NCBI GenBank assembly: GCA_965243715.1
Contig: CBDEVU010000006.1
Coordinates: forward strand, 239,516-303,515
Source of the DNA: UBA11606 sp965243715
Lineage (GTDB): Bacteria > Actinomycetota > Acidimicrobiia > Acidimicrobiales > Aldehydirespiratoraceae
DNA length: 64,000 bases
Direction: 5' to 3'
The notes below the pieces were generated by a model that saw nothing but the letters and a program-made list of their open reading frames with translations, was not told the origin of the DNA and made no database searches. The translations under genes and the position numbers were made by a program. Shown piece by piece: positions 45,636-55,008 of the stretch (positions are counted from its first letter, which is position 1; each line of letters starts with the position of its first letter).

Positions 45636-47291
45636 ATGCCCCCTCCCCCCACATTGTATCGAGACACCGGTTATTCGCCCGGTCGGTGGTGGCGACACTG
45701 GTAGGATCGCTAAGCATTTGATTGTGGACGGGCAGCAGCGACTGACCGCGCTGTACGCGGTACTCACCGGGCAACCAGTTCTAACGGAATCATTCGAAGA
45801 GAAGCTCATCAGAATCGCCTTTCGACCTCGCGATGAGACGTTCGAGGTCACCGACGCCGCAATCAAGAAGAACCCTGAGTTCATCCCCGATATCACTGCG
45901 TTGTGGAACGACGGCTATAGACCAACGGTTCGAAAGTTCCTGGCTCGTCTGGCTGAGGTACGTGGCGTTGAACTGTCCGAGGAAGAAGAAGATGAACTCG
46001 AAGATCGGTTTGACCGCGTTCATGATCTCCAGAGCTTTCGGTTCCAGGTTGTCGAGCTCGATGCCGGAGCCAACGAGGAACAAATAGCGGAGATATTCGT
46101 TCGTATTAACTCCGAAGGGGTGAAGCTCAAGCAAGCCGATTTCATTCTCACCCTGTTGTCGGTCCATTGGGAGAAAGGCCGCCGGCAACTAGAAGCGTTC
46201 TGCCGTGACGCGGTTGACCCTAAAGTTACGGGTTCGAGTCCGAAAAACGCTTTCATTGATCCCAGCCCTGATCAACTGCTTCGGGCCGGAGTGGGTCTGG
46301 CGTTTAGGCGGGGTCGACTACGGCACGTCTATAGCATCTTGCGAGGCAAGGATCTTGAGACTGGCGATGTCTCGATCGAGCGGCGCGACGCTCAGTTCGA
46401 CGACGTGCTCAGGAGGCCGTGATCGATTTGGCCAACTGGCACGAATACATGAAATGCCTTACTTGCGCTGGCTTTCGGAGCCGACGAATGATCACGTCTG
46501 ATAACGCTTTAATCTACACCTACATTCTGTGGCTCATTGGCAAGCGTGACTTCGGACTCGACTCGAAAACACTTAGAGGGGTCATCGCCCGCTGGTTCTT
46601 CATGGCCCACACCACTGGCCGCTACACGGGCTCGACTGAGACTCAGATCGAAGCTGATTTCGCCCGTATAGGTGGGCTTGAAGAAGGCGACGGTAAGGCA
46701 TTTTGCGACGAACTTGACCGCATTGTTCGCGCCAGCTTCACTGACGATTACTGGAAGATTACCCTGCCGAACCTGCTCGATACGTCGGCCGCTCGATCTC
46801 CCTCCCTCTATGCCTACTGGGCTGCGCTTCACCTGCTTGACGCTGAGCTGTTGTTCAGCGATCTACGTATTAGTGAGTCTCTCGACTCGGCCGGTAACAC
46901 CCCTCGCTCAATCGAACGCCGCCACCTGTTCTCCAAGTCGTATCTCGCGGCCAAGGGCATAACCGGGACCCGCCAGGTTAATGCCATTGCCAACATGGCT
47001 TACATGGATTGGCCAGAGAACGCGACCGTCAACGCCGAAGGCGGGACGCTTCTGATTGGAGTTGAAGACGGCGGGAACGTACTTGGTCTCGCCAACGACA
47101 TGTTGACGCTTGGCGCCAAAGGCAACCTCGACGTATGTGTTGTCGAAGTTGCCGCGGCAGGCAGGCCCGTGTTTTCCAAGCCTCACGCGGGCAAGTCGGA
47201 GCCAACCGAGTTCTGGGTACGGGTCGGCAACGCGACCAAACAACTTCACGGCAATGACCTAGTCGACTATCAGGCTGACCGTTGGGGATGA
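45636..47291 (+). pseudogene. DUF262-family gene with internal deletion and frameshift
   Basis: Three pieces of one DUF262 (COG1479, ParB/GmrSD-like) gene are visible. ATG 45636 begins MPPPPTLYRDTGYSP, the usual N terminus. The next piece starts at about 45660 and carries IVDGQQRLTALYAVLTGQ, the DGQQR nucleotide/DNA-binding motif. The usual QRPFVW segment between them, some 60-80 residues, is missing. A one-base shift at about 46411 then moves to VIDLANWHEYMKCLTCAGF, which runs to 47291 and ends in the right copy of the 32-bp repeat. DUF262 proteins often act in nucleotide-dependent DNA restriction. As read, this gene cannot give a full product. Confidence 0.7.
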
Positions 47292-47315
47292 CGCGGACAC
47301 AGCGCCCGCGTCATC
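47284..47315. terminator. 32-bp direct repeat, right copy; bidirectional terminator hairpin
   Basis: Identical to 41278-41309. It lies between the converging DUF262 remnant and the binding-protein operon, and the DUF262 stop codon (47289-47291) is inside it. Stem GGGATGACGCGG with CCGCGTCATCCC, loop about 9 nt; no long U-tract on either side. Confidence 0.65.
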
Positions 47316-47340
47316 CCTTCGGGTTACGGCGGTCAGTGAA

Positions 47341-48516
47341 TTAGTTGCCGCCCGCGGTGACCTCTACGGTGCCCTTGGAGAAGCCGGACCCCTTCACGTC
47401 GATGCCTTGGGCTTCGAGATTCGCCACCGCTTCTTCTGCGATATCGGTGCGGAAGGCCCCGCTGTCGGGAGCCGCCGCGAGAATCTCTTGGGTAGTGGCA
47501 ATATCTACGGTCTGGTCGTAGAGGGCCTGATCCATGACCCCTACGCCGCCCGGCGAGGGCCAGATCAAGGCGTTGATCTCGTTCATCATCCACGCCTGAT
47601 GGCCGGGACCACCAAACGGGGTGCCAACTCCGACAATGATGTCAGTACATTCTTGGGGGTTGTCGCGGCAGTGAGCCCAACCCCGTAGTGATGCTTCAAC
47701 GAAAGCCACGGCGGTGGCACGGTAATCGGCATCATCGTCGAGGCGGTCTGCGTCGGCCCAGATCGCGTCTTGGAGCATTGCGGTACCCACATCGTTCCAG
47801 TCGATGATCGCAAGATCCTCAGGTTGGTAAAGTTCACCGGTGTCGGCGTTGACCGTTTCGAGCACTTGCGCGTATTCGTTGTAGATCATTGCTTGGGCGG
47901 CATCGATATCGCCGTTGATCAAGGCCGTCATGTTGAAGTCCTGTTGGACCAAGGTGACATCGCTGGTGGGGTCGAGGCCCGCGGTCGCCAACCCAGCTAA
48001 CAACTCGAACTCGTTGCCGAAGCCCCAGTTGCCGACGTTTTTGCCGTCGAGGTCGCTGACGCTGTCGATTCCAGAGTCGACAAAGGAGACCTGCAGGGTA
48101 CCGCTGCGTTGGAACACCTGCGCGATGTTGGTGATGTTGAGACCTTCTTCGCGTGGCACCAAACCGCGTGGTACCCACGAGATGGCGAAATCGGCACCAC
48201 CAGAATCGAGCACGGTGGCGGGAACGATATCGACGCCGCCGTCGATGATGGTTACCTCGAGACCTAGATCCTCATAGAAACCAAGTTCGTTGGCAGCGAA
48301 GTAGCCCGCAAACTGAGATTGGGGGACCCACTGAAGTTGTAGCGCCACTTTCGTAAGTTCCGCCGGTGCCTCAGTGCTGTCGGTACCCGAGTCGGTGCTT
48401 GCATCACCGCTGTCAGCGGCCGTATCGGCTCCATCGTCGTCGCCACCGCACGCGGCCGCTAACAAACTGAACGCCAAGATGGCGATCAGTATTGTCCATC
48501 TCGAATTGCTCTTCAT
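47341..48516 (-). CDS. NMT1/THI5-like ABC transporter substrate-binding lipoprotein
   Basis: A 391-residue lipoprotein: signal core LIAILAFSLLAAAC, then an acidic Asp/Ser/Thr linker and an NMT1 domain (VALQLQWVPQSQFAGYFAAN, LEVTIIDGGVDIVP, FAISWVPRGLVPREEG). Members such as ThiY bind pyrimidine thiamine precursors; others bind taurine or nitrate-like ligands. It is the last gene of a nine-gene minus-strand operon for pyrimidine breakdown, so a pyrimidine base or hydantoin-like ligand is likely. ATG 48516 has AGGAGG at 7-nt spacing; the frame runs further upstream. A damaged partial copy lies at 41303-41383. Confidence 0.85.
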   Translation of the reverse strand: MKSNSRWTILIAILAFSLLAAACGGDDDGADTAADSGDASTDSGTDSTEAPAELTKVALQLQWVPQSQFAGYFAANELGFYEDLGLEVTIIDGGVDIVPATVLDSGGADFAISWVPRGLVPREEGLNITNIAQVFQRSGTLQVSFVDSGIDSVSDLDGKNVGNWGFGNEFELLAGLATAGLDPTSDVTLVQQDFNMTALINGDIDAAQAMIYNEYAQVLETVNADTGELYQPEDLAIIDWNDVGTAMLQDAIWADADRLDDDADYRATAVAFVEASLRGWAHCRDNPQECTDIIVGVGTPFGGPGHQAWMMNEINALIWPSPGGVGVMDQALYDQTVDIATTQEILAAAPDSGAFRTDIAEEAVANLEAQGIDVKGSGFSKGTVEVTAGGN

Positions 48517-48541
48517 GTTTCTTCCTCCTGTTGGGAAACTT

Positions 48542-49333
48542 CTAATTCGACTGTTGATCGGCGCGCATTGAGGAATGCCACGGCATGGCCGCTCGTTCCA
48601 GCACCCCGGCCAGGGTGTAGAGACCACCGCCGATTACCGTTCCGGTAAAGACCGCGGCCCAAGCGGTTGGATACCGGGTGAGGCCCGCGGATTGGGTAAT
48701 GAGCGGCCCGAGGGCGTCCTGGCGGCCCCCAAAGTACTCCGCGACAATGGCTGCGATCACCGCCAGGGAGGTGGAGAGTTTCAGGGCGGTGAAAAAGTAC
48801 GGCATCGCATTGGGAACCCGGACCTCGCGGGCGATGGTTCCCTTGCTTGCGGCGTAGGACTCCATCAACTCGATCTGGCTTGGATCCACTTGGGAGAGGC
48901 CCTTGGTGGTGTTGATAAAAACGGGAAAGAACACCAAGACAACCACGATGGCTTGATTCGAGCGCGGGCTAAGTAGCCCGAACCAAGCGTTGAAGATGGG
49001 GGCCAAGGCAATGATGGGAACCGCATTTAGCGCCACGGCCAACGGGGTGATGGTTTCGTTGGCGGTGCGGAAGCGGGTGACAAGCAAAGCGGAACCCGCG
49101 GCCAGCAGCACGCCGACCACGAGTCCGGTGACAATGACGAACCCGGTGTTTCGGGCCGCTGAGAAGAGTTCGTCGCTGTTGTCGAAGACCGCGCCGAGGA
49201 TATCGCTCGGCGGCGGTAGCACGAAGCCGTCGGGGCTGATGACGAAGAGTGCCAGTTCCCAGACCGCGAGGATGGCCAGCCCGCCAAGCAGCGGGGCCGC
49301 CGAGCGTCCGAAGCGCCCGAGGAGTTGCGTCAC
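48542..49333 (-). CDS. ABC transporter permease (ThiX/SsuC/TauC type)
   Basis: A 263-residue permease with about six membrane segments and the EAA loop YAASKGTIAREVRVPNAMPY near residue 168, as in BPD_transp_1 proteins serving NMT1-type importers. GTG 49333 overlaps the ATPase stop (GTGA) and is chosen over the long upstream frame to 49552, which is a shadow of the ATPase gene. It pairs with the second permease gene at 50103-51017. The two permeases are unequal, so the channel is a heterodimer. Confidence 0.85.
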   Translation of the reverse strand: MTQLLGRFGRSAAPLLGGLAILAVWELALFVISPDGFVLPPPSDILGAVFDNSDELFSAARNTGFVIVTGLVVGVLLAAGSALLVTRFRTANETITPLAVALNAVPIIALAPIFNAWFGLLSPRSNQAIVVVLVFFPVFINTTKGLSQVDPSQIELMESYAASKGTIAREVRVPNAMPYFFTALKLSTSLAVIAAIVAEYFGGRQDALGPLITQSAGLTRYPTAWAAVFTGTVIGGGLYTLAGVLERAAMPWHSSMRADQQSN

Positions 49334-50106
49334 ATCGACTCCACAGACCGCAGGGCAACCCGGACTTCGGTGACTTTCTCGAAAAAGGCCGGGGTTTGCC
49401 GGGTATCGTCGCTGCGATCTCCAAGGTCGACGTCGATGATCGACGCGATCCGACCCGGCCGCGGCGACATCACTACCACCCGCGACGATAAGTAGACGGC
49501 TTCGGGGATGGAGTGGGTGACGAACACTACGGTTGTTTGCGTCTCGGCCCAAATGCGGAGCAGTTCGTCTTGCATGTGCTCTCGAGTCATCTCATCGAGA
49601 GCACCGAACGGTTCGTCCATGAGCAGCAAGGATGGGCTGAAAGCTAACGACCGAGCAATGGCCACCCGCTGCTGCATACCACCGGACAACTCCGCGGGAT
49701 GGTGATCACCAAAATCGGGGAGCTTCACCAACTCGAGCATCTCGGTTGCCCGACGACCCCGGTCGGCTCGATTCCAACCCATGAGCTCAAGGGGCAGTTC
49801 GATATTCTTGGCCACCGTTCGCCAGTCAAAGAGTCCGGCCCGCTGGAAGGCCATGCCGTAGTCCTGATCGAGCCGCGCCTGTTCGGCGGATTTGCCGTTG
49901 ACTTCCACCCGCCCGCCGGTGGGGGATAGGAGGGCCGCCATGAGCCGTAACAGCGTGCTCTTGCCGCACCCGGAGGGGCCGATGAGGGTGACGAACTGCC
50001 CGTCGTCAACCGTGAGATCAATCTGGTCAAGTGCGCGGACTTCGTTACTTTTGCCGGGGTTGAAAATCTTCGAAACTGAGGTGACCGCAACCGCGTGGTT
50101 ACTCAT
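49330..50106 (-). CDS. ABC transporter ATP-binding protein (SsuB/TauB/ThiZ type)
   Basis: A 258-residue ATPase: Walker A GPSGCGKSTLLRLMA, Q-loop MAFQRAGLFDWRTVAKN, signature LSGGMQQRVAIARSL, Walker B LLLMDEPFGALDEMTRE and switch FVTHSIPEAVYL. This pattern marks the nitrate/sulfonate/pyrimidine importer ATPases. ATG 50106 overlaps the upstream permease stop (ATGA). It energises the import system for the catabolic enzymes of the same operon. Confidence 0.9.
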   Translation of the reverse strand: MSNHAVAVTSVSKIFNPGKSNEVRALDQIDLTVDDGQFVTLIGPSGCGKSTLLRLMAALLSPTGGRVEVNGKSAEQARLDQDYGMAFQRAGLFDWRTVAKNIELPLELMGWNRADRGRRATEMLELVKLPDFGDHHPAELSGGMQQRVAIARSLAFSPSLLLMDEPFGALDEMTREHMQDELLRIWAETQTTVVFVTHSIPEAVYLSSRVVVMSPRPGRIASIIDVDLGDRSDDTRQTPAFFEKVTEVRVALRSVESM

Positions 50107-51017
50107 GTGATGGCCTCCCGGCCCTGCCGACCAAGGACTAAGCGCTCGGCCCCGGTGATGGTAAGAAACACGACAATGCCGAGAATGGCTGATCCGATCA
50201 CCGAAGCGTAGAGTCGTTCGGGACCGGTGGTATAGCGCTGGGCTTCGAGCAGGATTCGTCGACCGAGTCCGCCGCCCACTCCAGCAGAGATCTCGCCGAC
50301 GATCGCACCGACAATGCTGGCCGTAGCGGCGATCTTGAGCGCGGCGAAGAGGTAGGGAACCGAGGCTGGTAGGCGCAGTCGCCACAGAGTTTCGGTCCAG
50401 GTCGCGGCGTAGGACTCCATTAGTTCAAGGTTCTCAGGTTTGGGGGATAGGAGACCCCTTAACCCGTTAATGGCCACGGGAAAGAAGGTGAGGAAAGCGG
50501 CGATGATCGACACCGACATCCAGTCCTGCCACTCCCACGGCATGAAGCCGAAGTTTTTGCGTCCCCAGATGATAATGATCGGCGCGATGGCAATCAGCGG
50601 TACGGTTTGGCTCCCAATCACGTAGGGCAGGAAAGCTCGTTCCATGGGCTTCCACCGGGCGAGCACAATGGCAATGGCGAATCCCACCAACGTGCCGATA
50701 GCAAATCCGATCACTGCTTCGCGCAGCGTGAACACCGCCTCGTTGAACAAGAGTCGGCCCAGCACATGGTCGGTGCCCGACTGAAGCTCACCAAACTCGG
50801 CCAGGATGTCGAGGATCGGCGGCATGTTGAGATCATCGGTGCGTGGTAAGATCGAACCAATTCCCCACCAATCGTGTTGTTTGTCGTCGATGGACTGACC
50901 GAAGGCTTTGTAGCCGGTGTAACCGAACCCTAGGGTCACGATGAACGTCGCGAAGACAACAACTCGGCGGGTCAGGCGGGTGAGCGTGTCACGGCGATCG
51001 TCGAGGGAGTTCGGCAC
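50103..51017 (-). CDS. ABC transporter permease, second subunit
   Basis: A 304-residue permease with an N-terminal membrane segment, an extracytoplasmic stretch, then the BPD_transp_1 core with EAA loop YAATWTETLWRLRLPASVPY near residue 213. GTVPLIAIAPI-like residues (QTVPLIAIAPIIIIWG) occur near 136. GTG 51017 is 27 bp after the oxidoreductase stop. It forms a heterodimeric channel with the permease at 48542-49333. Confidence 0.85.
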   Translation of the reverse strand: MPNSLDDRRDTLTRLTRRVVVFATFIVTLGFGYTGYKAFGQSIDDKQHDWWGIGSILPRTDDLNMPPILDILAEFGELQSGTDHVLGRLLFNEAVFTLREAVIGFAIGTLVGFAIAIVLARWKPMERAFLPYVIGSQTVPLIAIAPIIIIWGRKNFGFMPWEWQDWMSVSIIAAFLTFFPVAINGLRGLLSPKPENLELMESYAATWTETLWRLRLPASVPYLFAALKIAATASIVGAIVGEISAGVGGGLGRRILLEAQRYTTGPERLYASVIGSAILGIVVFLTITGAERLVLGRQGREAIT

Positions 51018-51044
51018 GGAAGCGATGATTAAGGTCCGCTTGCT

Positions 51045-52043
51045 CTAGGGGGCTAGGGCCGGGATGATGCGCTGGCCGTAAGCGTTGAGGGTCTCGTCTT
51101 TTTGGTCGTGCATCAGGTAGATTGCGAACTGGTCAACCCCGAGCGATTCAAGTTCGCGGAGCCGAGCGATGTGGGCTGCTTCGTCGCCTAGGACGCAGAA
51201 GCGATCGATGATCTCGTCTGGCACGAAATCGGTGTGATCGTGACCGGCCTTGCCGTGGCCGTCGTAGTCATACCCTTTGCGCCCTTTGATGTAATCGGTG
51301 AGGGCTTGGGGGATGCCACCCTCGTTGCCATAGCGCTCGACGAGGTCGGCCACATGGTTGCCTACCATCCCTCCGAACCAGCGGCACTGGTCGCGCTGAT
51401 GGGCGAGGTCGGAGCCAACGTAGGCCGGCGCGGCCACACATATGTAGAGGTCGTCAGGGTTACGGCCAACTTCGGTGGCGGCTTGGCGAACCGCGGCGAT
51501 AGTCCATTCGGCGATGGCTGGATCGGCCAACTGGAGGATGAAACCGTCGGTCTCGCGGCCGCACAACCGGAGGGCCTTTGGTCCGTAGGCGGCCATCAGT
51601 ACCTTCAGAGCGGAACCTCGGGCCCAAGGGATCCGCTGGGTGGTCCCGTTGTAGGTAGTCTCGCGGCCTTCGGCGAGGTCCTTGATGACACGCATCGAGT
51701 CGCTAAGGGTGGCGAGGTTCTTCGGCTGGTGGCCAAGGACTCGCATGGCGGAATCGCCCCGCCCGATGCCGCAGATGGTGCGATCGCCAAACATGTCATT
51801 GAGTGTGGCGAATAAACTGGCGGTGAGTGTGGGGTTTCGGGTGCCCGGATTGGTGACCATCGGCCCAACGGTCATTCGCTTGGTGGCGGCCAGTATCTGG
51901 CTGTAAATAACGTAAGGCTCTTGCCACAAGATATGGCTATCGAAGGACCAGCCGTAGTTAAAGCCTAACGTTTCGGCTTGGCGGGCTAAGTCGACGACTC
52001 GCCACGCGGGCGGATCGGTTTGCAATACGACTCCGTACTCCAT
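51045..52043 (-). CDS. Luciferase-like F420-dependent oxidoreductase (TIGR03842-like)
   Basis: A 332-residue LLM-fold protein: LARQAETLGFNYGWSFDSH at the N terminus, MTVGPMVTNPGTRNPTLTAS near residue 57, and GIGRGDSAMRVLGHQPKNLA near 92, typical of F420-binding members. It would transfer hydride or activate oxygen with F420 or FMN. It sits inside the pyrimidine operon, 11 bp after the semialdehyde dehydrogenase gene. No classical dihydropyrimidine dehydrogenase is in the window, so it could supply or replace that reductive step; this is speculative. Confidence 0.8.
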   Translation of the reverse strand: MEYGVVLQTDPPAWRVVDLARQAETLGFNYGWSFDSHILWQEPYVIYSQILAATKRMTVGPMVTNPGTRNPTLTASLFATLNDMFGDRTICGIGRGDSAMRVLGHQPKNLATLSDSMRVIKDLAEGRETTYNGTTQRIPWARGSALKVLMAAYGPKALRLCGRETDGFILQLADPAIAEWTIAAVRQAATEVGRNPDDLYICVAAPAYVGSDLAHQRDQCRWFGGMVGNHVADLVERYGNEGGIPQALTDYIKGRKGYDYDGHGKAGHDHTDFVPDEIIDRFCVLGDEAAHIARLRELESLGVDQFAIYLMHDQKDETLNAYGQRIIPALAP

Positions 52044-52054
52044 GACAGTTCCTC

Positions 52055-53542
52055 TTACTGGTTAGTGGGGAAACCAAGATCGACGGAACTGCCCGCCGGG
52101 TCCGGCCATCGGCTAGTGATGACTTTGGGCCGCGTGTAGAAGTTGATGCCTTCCGGTCCGTACATGGTGATATCGCCGAACAACGAGTCCTTCCAACCGC
52201 CGAAGGAGTGGTAACCAACCGGTACTGGGATTGGCACGTTGATCCCCACCATGCCCGCATCGGCGTCTTGTTGAAACTGCCGGGCGGCTCCTCCGTCGCG
52301 GGTGAAGATGGCCGCTCCGTTGCCCCACGGGTTATCGGCAATGAGCTTTACAGCCTCGGCGTAGGTGGCACAGCGGACGACACAAAGAACGGGGCCGAAG
52401 ATTTCATCTCGGTAGGCCTCCATATCGACAGTGACGTGATCGAGAAGGCTCACGCCGACGAAATAGCCGTCACTAGCAAACCGTTCCTCGCGCCCGTCGA
52501 CTACTACCGTGGCTCCCGCATCGGCCGCCCCGCTGACGTAACCCGCTACTCGGTCACGTGCCTCGCGGGTGATGAGCGGGCCCATGTCGGAGGCCGGATC
52601 GGAGCCGTCGCCGATGACGAGTTTGTCCATCCGCACTTTGATGGCGTCGACTAGGGGATCAGCCACGTCGCCAACTGCGGCGACCACTGAGATGGCCATG
52701 CAGCGCTCCCCGGCCGAGCCGTAAGCGGCCGAGACAGCTGAGTCGGCGGCCAGGCTGATGTCGGCATCGGGCAGCACAATCATGTGGTTTTTGGCCCCGC
52801 CTAGGGCTTGGATTCGTTTTCCGTGGGCGGTGCCGGTGGTGTAGACGTATTTGGCGATCGGGGTGGAGCCCACGAAACTGGCCGCTTTGACGTCGTCATG
52901 TTCGAGCAATCGGTCGACCGCCACCTTGTCGCCGTTGACGACGTTGAACACCCCGGGCGGAAACCCCGCCGCCTGGAAGAGTTCGGCCAAAAACATCGGG
53001 GCCGAAGGATCGCGCTCGGACGGTTTCAACACGAAAGTGTTACCGCAGGCAATGGCGTTGGGCGCCATCCACAGCGGCACCATCACTGGGAAGTTAAACG
53101 GGGTGATACCGGCCACTACGCCCAACGGTCGACGCACGGTGTAGACATCGACCCCGGTGGAGGCCGATTCGTTGAGGCTGCCTTTGAGATGGTCGGCTAG
53201 GCCGCAGGCGTATTCGATGTTTTCGATACAGCGGGCCACCTCGCCCGCCGCGTCGCTAATTACCTTGCCGTGTTCGGCGGTGAGGCGGCGGCCGACCTCT
53301 TCGGCGTTGTCGACCACCAGAGCCCGAAACGCATACATCAATTTGATCCGCCGGGCGACGCTTACTTGACTCCACTCGGCGTAGGCGGAGTGTGCCGAGG
53401 CCACCGCGGCATCGACCTCCTCGACGGAAGCGAGCGCTAATTCGGCGGTCTGTTCGCCTGTGGCCGGGTTGAAGACCGCAGAGAGGCGACCCGACGTGCC
53501 GTCGACCAACTTTCCGTCTATGAGGTGACCTATTGTGTACAC
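52055..53542 (-). CDS. mmsA: CoA-acylating methylmalonate/malonate-semialdehyde dehydrogenase
   Basis: A 495-residue aldehyde dehydrogenase of the MmsA type: GVVAGITPFNFPVMVPLWM, FVGSTPIAKYVYTTG and LGGAKNHMIVLPDAD, where the usual general-base Glu is replaced, as is normal for CoA-acylating members. The catalytic Cys is in SAGERCMAISV. It converts malonate or methylmalonate semialdehyde, formed by the neighbouring aminotransferase from beta-alanine or beta-aminoisobutyrate, to acetyl- or propionyl-CoA. GTG 53542 has AGGAGA 4-5 nt upstream and begins the family N terminus; the frame continues to 53599 inside the next gene. Confidence 0.9.
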   Translation of the reverse strand: MYTIGHLIDGKLVDGTSGRLSAVFNPATGEQTAELALASVEEVDAAVASAHSAYAEWSQVSVARRIKLMYAFRALVVDNAEEVGRRLTAEHGKVISDAAGEVARCIENIEYACGLADHLKGSLNESASTGVDVYTVRRPLGVVAGITPFNFPVMVPLWMAPNAIACGNTFVLKPSERDPSAPMFLAELFQAAGFPPGVFNVVNGDKVAVDRLLEHDDVKAASFVGSTPIAKYVYTTGTAHGKRIQALGGAKNHMIVLPDADISLAADSAVSAAYGSAGERCMAISVVAAVGDVADPLVDAIKVRMDKLVIGDGSDPASDMGPLITREARDRVAGYVSGAADAGATVVVDGREERFASDGYFVGVSLLDHVTVDMEAYRDEIFGPVLCVVRCATYAEAVKLIADNPWGNGAAIFTRDGGAARQFQQDADAGMVGINVPIPVPVGYHSFGGWKDSLFGDITMYGPEGINFYTRPKVITSRWPDPAGSSVDLGFPTNQ

Positions 53543-53595
53543 GAATTCTCCTGTAAGTTCTTGCGTTGTTGGTGAATCAGGCTCGATAGCCCGGC

Positions 53596-55008
53596 TCAAA
53601 TGAGGTACTGCGACAGACCGCGGCGCTGGTATTGGCCGTGGCCTGCGGACCCGGTATAGGTGTCGTTTTCGATGATGGTGCGGCCTCGCGAGATCACAGT
53701 ATGGACATGGCCGTTAATCTCGACGCCTTCGTAGGCCGAGTAGTCCATGTTCATGTGGTGATTGTCGACGCTGATATGCCAAGTGCGGTTGGGGTCGTAC
53801 AACACGATGTCGGCATCGGCGCCTGCTTGGATAGTTCCTTTGCGGGGGTAGAGGCCGAACATGCGAGCCGGGGTAGTGGCACACAGTTCCACCCAACGTG
53901 GCAACGATATCTCGCCGTTTACTACCCCTTGGTAGAGCAAGTCGATCCGATGTTCGACCCCACCGATGCCGTTGGGGATCGCTCGGAAATCAGCAACGCC
54001 CAACTCTTTTTGGTCCTTCATGCAAAACGGGCAATGATCGGTGGCCACCACGCTGAGATCGTTGGTTCGCAGGCCTTTCCAGAGGTCCTCGTGGTGGTGG
54101 GCGTGCTTGGTCCGCAGCGGGGTAGAACATACGTAGCCCGCACCGTCGAAACCGGGCCGGCCTAGGTGATCTTCAAGATTGAGGTACAGGTATTGAGGGC
54201 ACGTTTCGGCAAAGACGTTGGCCCCTTTATCGCGGGCGATCATCACCTGTTCGAGGGCTTCGGAGGCCGACAAATGTACGATATAGAGGGGGCAGGCCCC
54301 GACCTTGGCCAACTGGATGGCGCGATGGGTGGCTTCGCCTTCGAGTTCAGAGCGACGCACGAGGCCGTGGTTGACCGGCGCGGTCTCGCCTCGTTCCACC
54401 GCCTGTCCGGCGAGGACATCAATGGCGATGCCGTTTTCGGCATGCATCATTATTAGCGAACCGTTGCCCGCCGCTTGCTGCATAGCTCGCAGAATCTGGC
54501 CATCGTCGGAATAAAACACCCCCGGATAGGCCATAAATAGTTTGAAGCTGGAGATGCCTTCTTGTACTAGGGCATCCATATCCTTTAGCGATTGGTCGTC
54601 AACCCCGCCGATGATCTGGTGAAAACCGTAGTCGATGGCGCAGTTTCCTTCGGCTTTGGCGAACCATTCGTCGAGGCAGGCACGCACGCTGGCCCCGTCG
54701 GTCTGCACGGCGAAATCCACGATGGTGGTGGTGCCGCCCCACGCTGCGGCGCGTGTGCCATTTTCGAAATCGTCGGAGGCAAAGGTTCCTCCGAAGGGCA
54801 GTTCCATATGCGTGTGGCCGTCGACGCCGCCGGGGATCACGTAGAGGTCGGTAGCGTCGATAATCCGCTCGGCGCCGCCCTCGGCGGTGATAGCCACCTC
54901 CGAACCGGGCCACATAACCGCGGCGATCTGTTCACCGTCGATTAGGACCTCGGCTGGTTCGGCCCCCGTCGAGGTGATGACGGTTCCGTTCTTGATGAGT
55001 ACAGTCAT
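53596..55008 (-). CDS. hydA: Dihydropyrimidinase (D-hydantoinase)
   Basis: A 470-residue amidohydrolase with the binuclear metal site: DGHTHMELPFGG (His-x-His, about residue 58), the carboxylated Lys in SSFKLFMAYPG (about 150), MMHAEN and YIVHLSA (His ligands), and the catalytic Asp in VATDHCPF (about 315). It opens dihydrouracil or dihydrothymine to N-carbamoyl-beta-amino acids. ATG 55008 is followed directly by the family start LIKNGTVITSTGAEP and overlaps the aminotransferase stop (ATGA). The length is typical. Confidence 0.92.
   Translation of the reverse strand: MTVLIKNGTVITSTGAEPAEVLIDGEQIAAVMWPGSEVAITAEGGAERIIDATDLYVIPGGVDGHTHMELPFGGTFASDDFENGTRAAAWGGTTTIVDFAVQTDGASVRACLDEWFAKAEGNCAIDYGFHQIIGGVDDQSLKDMDALVQEGISSFKLFMAYPGVFYSDDGQILRAMQQAAGNGSLIMMHAENGIAIDVLAGQAVERGETAPVNHGLVRRSELEGEATHRAIQLAKVGACPLYIVHLSASEALEQVMIARDKGANVFAETCPQYLYLNLEDHLGRPGFDGAGYVCSTPLRTKHAHHHEDLWKGLRTNDLSVVATDHCPFCMKDQKELGVADFRAIPNGIGGVEHRIDLLYQGVVNGEISLPRWVELCATTPARMFGLYPRKGTIQAGADADIVLYDPNRTWHISVDNHHMNMDYSAYEGVEINGHVHTVISRGRTIIENDTYTGSAGHGQYQRRGLSQYLI

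Noticed and set aside
41278..47315. CRISPR-like repeat
   Set aside because: Only two copies, 6 kb apart, with genes between them and no spacer array or cas gene.
48542..49552. Long form of the permease gene starting at 49552
   Set aside because: The extra N terminus is a frame shadow of the ATPase gene; GTG 49333 overlaps the ATPase stop and starts the family homology.
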